DNA from: Ciona intestinalis
Lineage: Eukaryota > Chordata > Ascidiacea > Phlebobranchia > Cionidae
Assembly: GCF_000224145.3 (NCBI RefSeq)
Contig: NC_020179.2
Location: 2,009,612-2,073,611, forward strand
DNA: 64,000 bases
Reading direction: 5' to 3'
Shown: positions 61,501 through 64,000 of the stretch, one piece after another
Layout: each line of letters begins with the position of its first letter
How positions within the stretch are numbered: the first letter of the stretch is position 1
Notes under the pieces: model-generated
What the model saw: the letters and a program-made list of their open reading frames with translations, nothing else
Database searches by the model: none
Told to the model about the DNA's origin: nothing
Position numbers and translations under genes: made by a program

Positions 61501-62963
61501 TGGTCCCCTATCACCAGGAACTTGTAATTGTCTTCTAAAAATAGTAAACAGACATAAAACTAACAGCGGATAAAAATGTTCAAATTCTATACATCAGCGA
61601 TGTAACAACGCGCATTTTTACTTTTCTTATATTCTTCCTTTACACATATTTTCACCTTCAGTTTTCAAGACTTTGGTTATTGGATCGGAAAGACGGCCCA
61701 GCAATTCCGGGACAATGGTATGAACGTAAACATCAGTCTTGGTTGCCCATTTCTGAAATATTAAGTAAGTTATATATTTTAAATTATATTGCTTGGATCC
61801 ATGATCTTCTGTTCTTAACATCATATATAACGCTATGCAATTTACCTTCCTAGTTTACTCTGAGATCGTTTTATTTGGGTTTCTTTCCACAATAAATTAG
61901 TTTATTAATCATTATTAACGGGAAGTTTGAAGCATCGCATGTCACCACGTTAGTTTTCGAATCGTTAAAAAAGGAGCTGTGTGTTTTTTAAGTTATGCTA
62001 ATACAAGTACATGATACTACCCAAAATCTCATACATTTTGATTTCTAAAGTAGGAGACAAATATGCCTAATGTCTCACTTATCCCACTTTATCATAACAT
62101 AAACCGAAAAAATAATTCAGCTCGCCTCAGCTCGTTTGGTTGTAAACTCATTCAGGTATTTCGTTGACAGATTCGACATATCAACCATTTGCAACAATCG
62201 TTCAAAGAACTGTGCTCGTTTTTCCGGATTATATTTTACCCAATCTAAAATGATCCCGAAAAATAGTTCAGCGAGGTCAGGGTTCTGCAATAAATCGTTC
62301 AAGTAAGGAATGGATGTATTTGTATATATAGTAGACTGGGGTAAGGGGTCCAAGTGACAACGGTATTCAACTTACCCCAACAGAACCATAGCTCTTAAAT
62401 TGAACATAAAGTAGGGTGGGGGAAGATAGGACACATTTTCATTCTATTTTCTCGTCCTATTTGGTAGCAAACAAAGAACATTTAAATTATTATAAGACCA
62501 TATCCTCACGACTCCCATATAGACCGTTGTTAATTGCTTAAAACACGATCAGGATATTTGGATATTATGTGCTAAAGGTGTCCCATCTGCCCCCAACCTG
62601 ATATATTTTATAGTTTTCATAGAAATTCTGTTAAAATCTAAAATCAAATACGTATCTAATGTCATGCTCTAACTAATGCACATGAGCCAAAAGTGTTTAT
62701 GTTAAATAAACAATAAACCACTGTAAGAAGATAAACTTTAGAAACCTGTTGTTTTTTCATCTTAAGCAAGGCCTGCGCATCATCCACACTCAGTTCTTTA
62801 AATTCGTTTTCATTTGTCACAAATTGAAAATTGTTGAGAATGAAGTCGTCACATTTCGCGGCCAAGGTCCGGTTCTGATATCTCAATGCAAAGAATCGGA
62901 AACGTAAACAGTTTCCGACCTGCAGCTCTTCGATAATAAAGTCTTCACAAAATACTCTGATGC
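58522..62963 (-). CDS. Kelch-like (KLHL family) protein, N-terminal BTB exons outside the window
   Basis: KLHL proteins are substrate adaptors of Cullin-3 ubiquitin ligases. Exons: 62746-62963, 62126-62284, 61656-61752, 61437-61534, 60791-60971, 60456-60593, 59751-59927, 58902-59034, 58522-58639; 439 codons in frame. The first gives the end of BTB and start of BACK (FCEDFIIEELQVGNCLRFRF), the second more BACK (LDWVKYNPEKRAQFFERLLQ). Six kelch blades follow, e.g. VYTAGGREMKSVESLDLEN, MFAVGGWDDGTLATAEVYEP, LYAFGGNSHGG, NGLSSVERYDLRMDKW and STSVEFFDLKGDEW. The double Gly is missing from the first and last blades (FLVIGDQ, YVIGSRG). The second exon reaches its junction only if a GC donor after 62126 is used. 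The rest of BTB must lie beyond 64000. Which KLHL it is was not decided. Confidence 0.92.
58678..58870. repeat. MITE with GGGTGGGG termini, copy 6
   Basis: AGTAGAGGGTGGGGTAAGAT to CCCATATCCCCCGCCCTACT, in the last intron of the Kelch-like gene. Confidence 0.87.
59140..59505 (-). repeat. tRNA-headed SINE interrupted by about 110 bp
   Basis: 59140-59275 is the 3' half (CTTACTTTAACCTCACGTGA); 59390-59505 is the head (TGTCTTGCCAAAGGACACGC, AAGCCTCGAACC, CACAGCGCCGT). The sequence between them is unrelated. Confidence 0.75.
59521..59702. repeat. MITE with GGGTGGGG termini, copy 7
   Basis: AAGTAGGGTGGGGCAGTATG to CCACCTTATCCCACAGTACT. It ends 49 bp from the donor of the Kelch-like exon 59751-59927. 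Confidence 0.87.
60030..60105 (-). repeat. SINE fragment
   Basis: GGTGGAGTTGGAGCAGTTGC and ACTCACAATGGTGGCGGCGA are SINE body and head pieces. Confidence 0.55.
60140..60428. repeat. Two GGGTGGGG-type MITEs in tandem, the first truncated
   Basis: 60140-60250 starts AGTAAGGTGGGGGAAGACAA and breaks off inside the body; 60255-60428 starts GCAGGGTGGAAAAAAAAAGA and reads on to TGCCAAAGGTGTTCC. It ends near Kelch-like exon 60456-60593. Confidence 0.8.
60690..60762. repeat. MITE with GGGTGGGG termini, end fragment
   Basis: AATGTTCTTTAATTACTACC through TCTCTCCCCACCCTACTATA: one terminus and about 70 bp only. It ends 29 bp from the donor of exon 60791-60971. Confidence 0.75.
62411..62602. repeat. MITE with GGGTGGGG termini, copy 8
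   Basis: GTAGGGTGGGGGAAGATAGG to ATCTGCCCCCAACCTGATAT, full length, in an intron of the Kelch-like gene. Confidence 0.88.
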
Positions 62964-63406
62964 CTATACGAAATCATAATTTTTTTTTAAATTGTCCGTA
63001 AATTTTTAATCATCTGTAAATATATAGAAACCGTCAGAAAATATGTAAAGCGGCTACACAGAGATATAGAACTTGAAATAAAATTTGACTTTTCTTTAAG
63101 AAACTGAATTTTGACATAGACAAATTTCATTTTTCATTGGCATGCTCCTAAAACAGTTGTTAAAACCCAGCGACAACGTATCTTGAAATTACATTCCTTG
63201 GGACTTTGCCGTGTAAACGTGTCATAAACATTAAGAGCTTGAAGCGTTTTTATTACTTCGTGAACAATAGGTTCTCAGAGTAAATGAAAAGAGGGACAGT
63301 ACGTTTATGCCTAAAATAAGATTAGGTTGCCGTCATTACTGTGCTATATGTCCTCGATGTTTTACTGATATGCTATAAAAAAAAACAAACAAATAAATAA
63401 TATATA

Positions 63407-63595
63407 ATAGGGTGGGGAGGATGGGACACCTATTTATTCCATTTTATCGTCTCATTTGGTAGCAAACAAAGACAAATTAAAGAATTATAAAACCGTATTC
63501 TCACGATATCCATAGACCGTTGTGAAATGTTTAAAACACGATAACGATATTTGAATATTATGTGCTAAAGGTGTCTCGTCTTCTCTTACCCTACT
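63407..63595. repeat. MITE with GGGTGGGG termini, copy 9
   Basis: ATAGGGTGGGGAGGATGGGA to CGTCTTCTCTTACCCTACTA, full length. Confidence 0.87.
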
Positions 63596-63599
63596 AGAC

Positions 63600-63795
63600 T
63601 TTACGCACACTTTTATTTCCATTAGAAGTTTGACTTAATTAAAATTAATGGCTCGTTTGTCTGCCAGGTGTAGCGACCACGCTTATTTTCTTCCAACTAA
63701 ATGTAAATGTTTAACCGTCAGCGTGTTTTAACAACTGTTGTTTTGTCGCTAAAACTTTGCCACTGTAATCGAAGAGACAAATAAAATGTTATTCT
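63600..63795 (-). repeat. Short interspersed repeat, ATT-tail family
   Basis: ACGCACACTTTTATTTCCAT opens the copy, then GGTGTAGCGACCACGCTTAT, CACTGTAATCGAAGAGACAA and a long ATT-rich tail. It abuts the MITE at 63407-63595. Confidence 0.87.
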
Positions 63796-63944
63796 TATTA
63801 TTAATATTATTACAGTTTTTCTACCTTGTAAATCATGTGGTAAAGCTTATATAGGCGGGCATAAGGTGTATAAACACATAACATTATGGCAAGCCGATAA
63901 GCCACTGTACCGCTCGTATTAAAGCACCTTAGCTCAACGTGTAT

Positions 63945-64000
63945 GTATGTATGTAACTTACTTTATCCTCGCGTGGCCGGAAAACGACAGTCGTTATAAC
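63945..64000 (-). repeat. tRNA-headed SINE, truncated by the window edge
   Basis: TATGTATGTATGTAACTTAC followed by TCGCGTGGCCGGAAAACGAC, the 3' end of the family. Confidence 0.85.

Larger units (their letters stand above)
62964..64000. other. Kelch-like gene intron, repeat-filled, to the window end
   Basis: No exon recognised; the BTB exons should lie further right. It contains an end of the TTAA fold-back family (about 63119-63153, TTTCATTTTTCATTGGCATG), the two repeats listed next, and a SINE cut by the window edge at 63945-64000 (minus, TTACTTTATCCTCGCGTGGC). Confidence 0.6.

Overview
This looks like nuclear DNA from a tunicate, most likely the ascidian Ciona. It is AT-rich. Its ten protein genes are chordate- or metazoan-like and are cut into many short exons by small introns that are full of repeats. 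The species is inferred from gene content, compactness and repeat style; no search was run.

Layout. 1-5442: no gene recognised; a CpG-rich first 2 kb and several short repeats. 5443-9614 (-): SPARC/osteonectin. 10393-13994 (-): splicing factor RBM22. 14764-21190 (+): a chondroitin sulfate GalNAc-transferase, head-to-head with RBM22 across 769 bp. 21895-27545 (-): a BTB/C2H2 zinc-finger protein. 28934-30100 (-): single-exon ZC2HC1-type protein. 31419 to about 38245 (-): BMP type I receptor. 42331-43612 (+): RSL24D1. 44406-52227 (-): UDP-glucose 6-dehydrogenase. 52894-54327 (-): intronless U2AF35-related (ZRSR2-like) protein. 58522 to beyond 62963 (-): Kelch-like protein whose BTB part runs off the window. 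Exon borders were placed by hand; the reading frame stays open through every listed exon junction of each gene, with one non-consensus junction in the Kelch-like gene.

Functional links are loose. UGDH makes UDP-glucuronate and the GalNAc-transferase primes chondroitin chains from it, so both serve glycosaminoglycan synthesis; SPARC is a matrix protein. RBM22 and the ZRSR2-like protein both act in pre-mRNA splicing. Nothing suggests an operon or gene cluster.

Repeats supply most of the novelty: a tRNA-headed SINE (more than 15 copies or pieces), a second short interspersed family with an ATT-rich tail, a 190-bp MITE with GGGTGGGG termini (about 12 copies), a fold-back MITE family with TTAA flanks (3 copies), one hAT-type MITE with an 8-bp target duplication next to a splice donor, and a 631-bp element with 9-bp target duplications that carries a tRNA-like sequence and a telomere-like minisatellite. 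There are two runs of N; one is flanked by duplicated sequence that contains part of a UGDH exon. No LTR element, retrovirus, Polinton or CRISPR array was seen.
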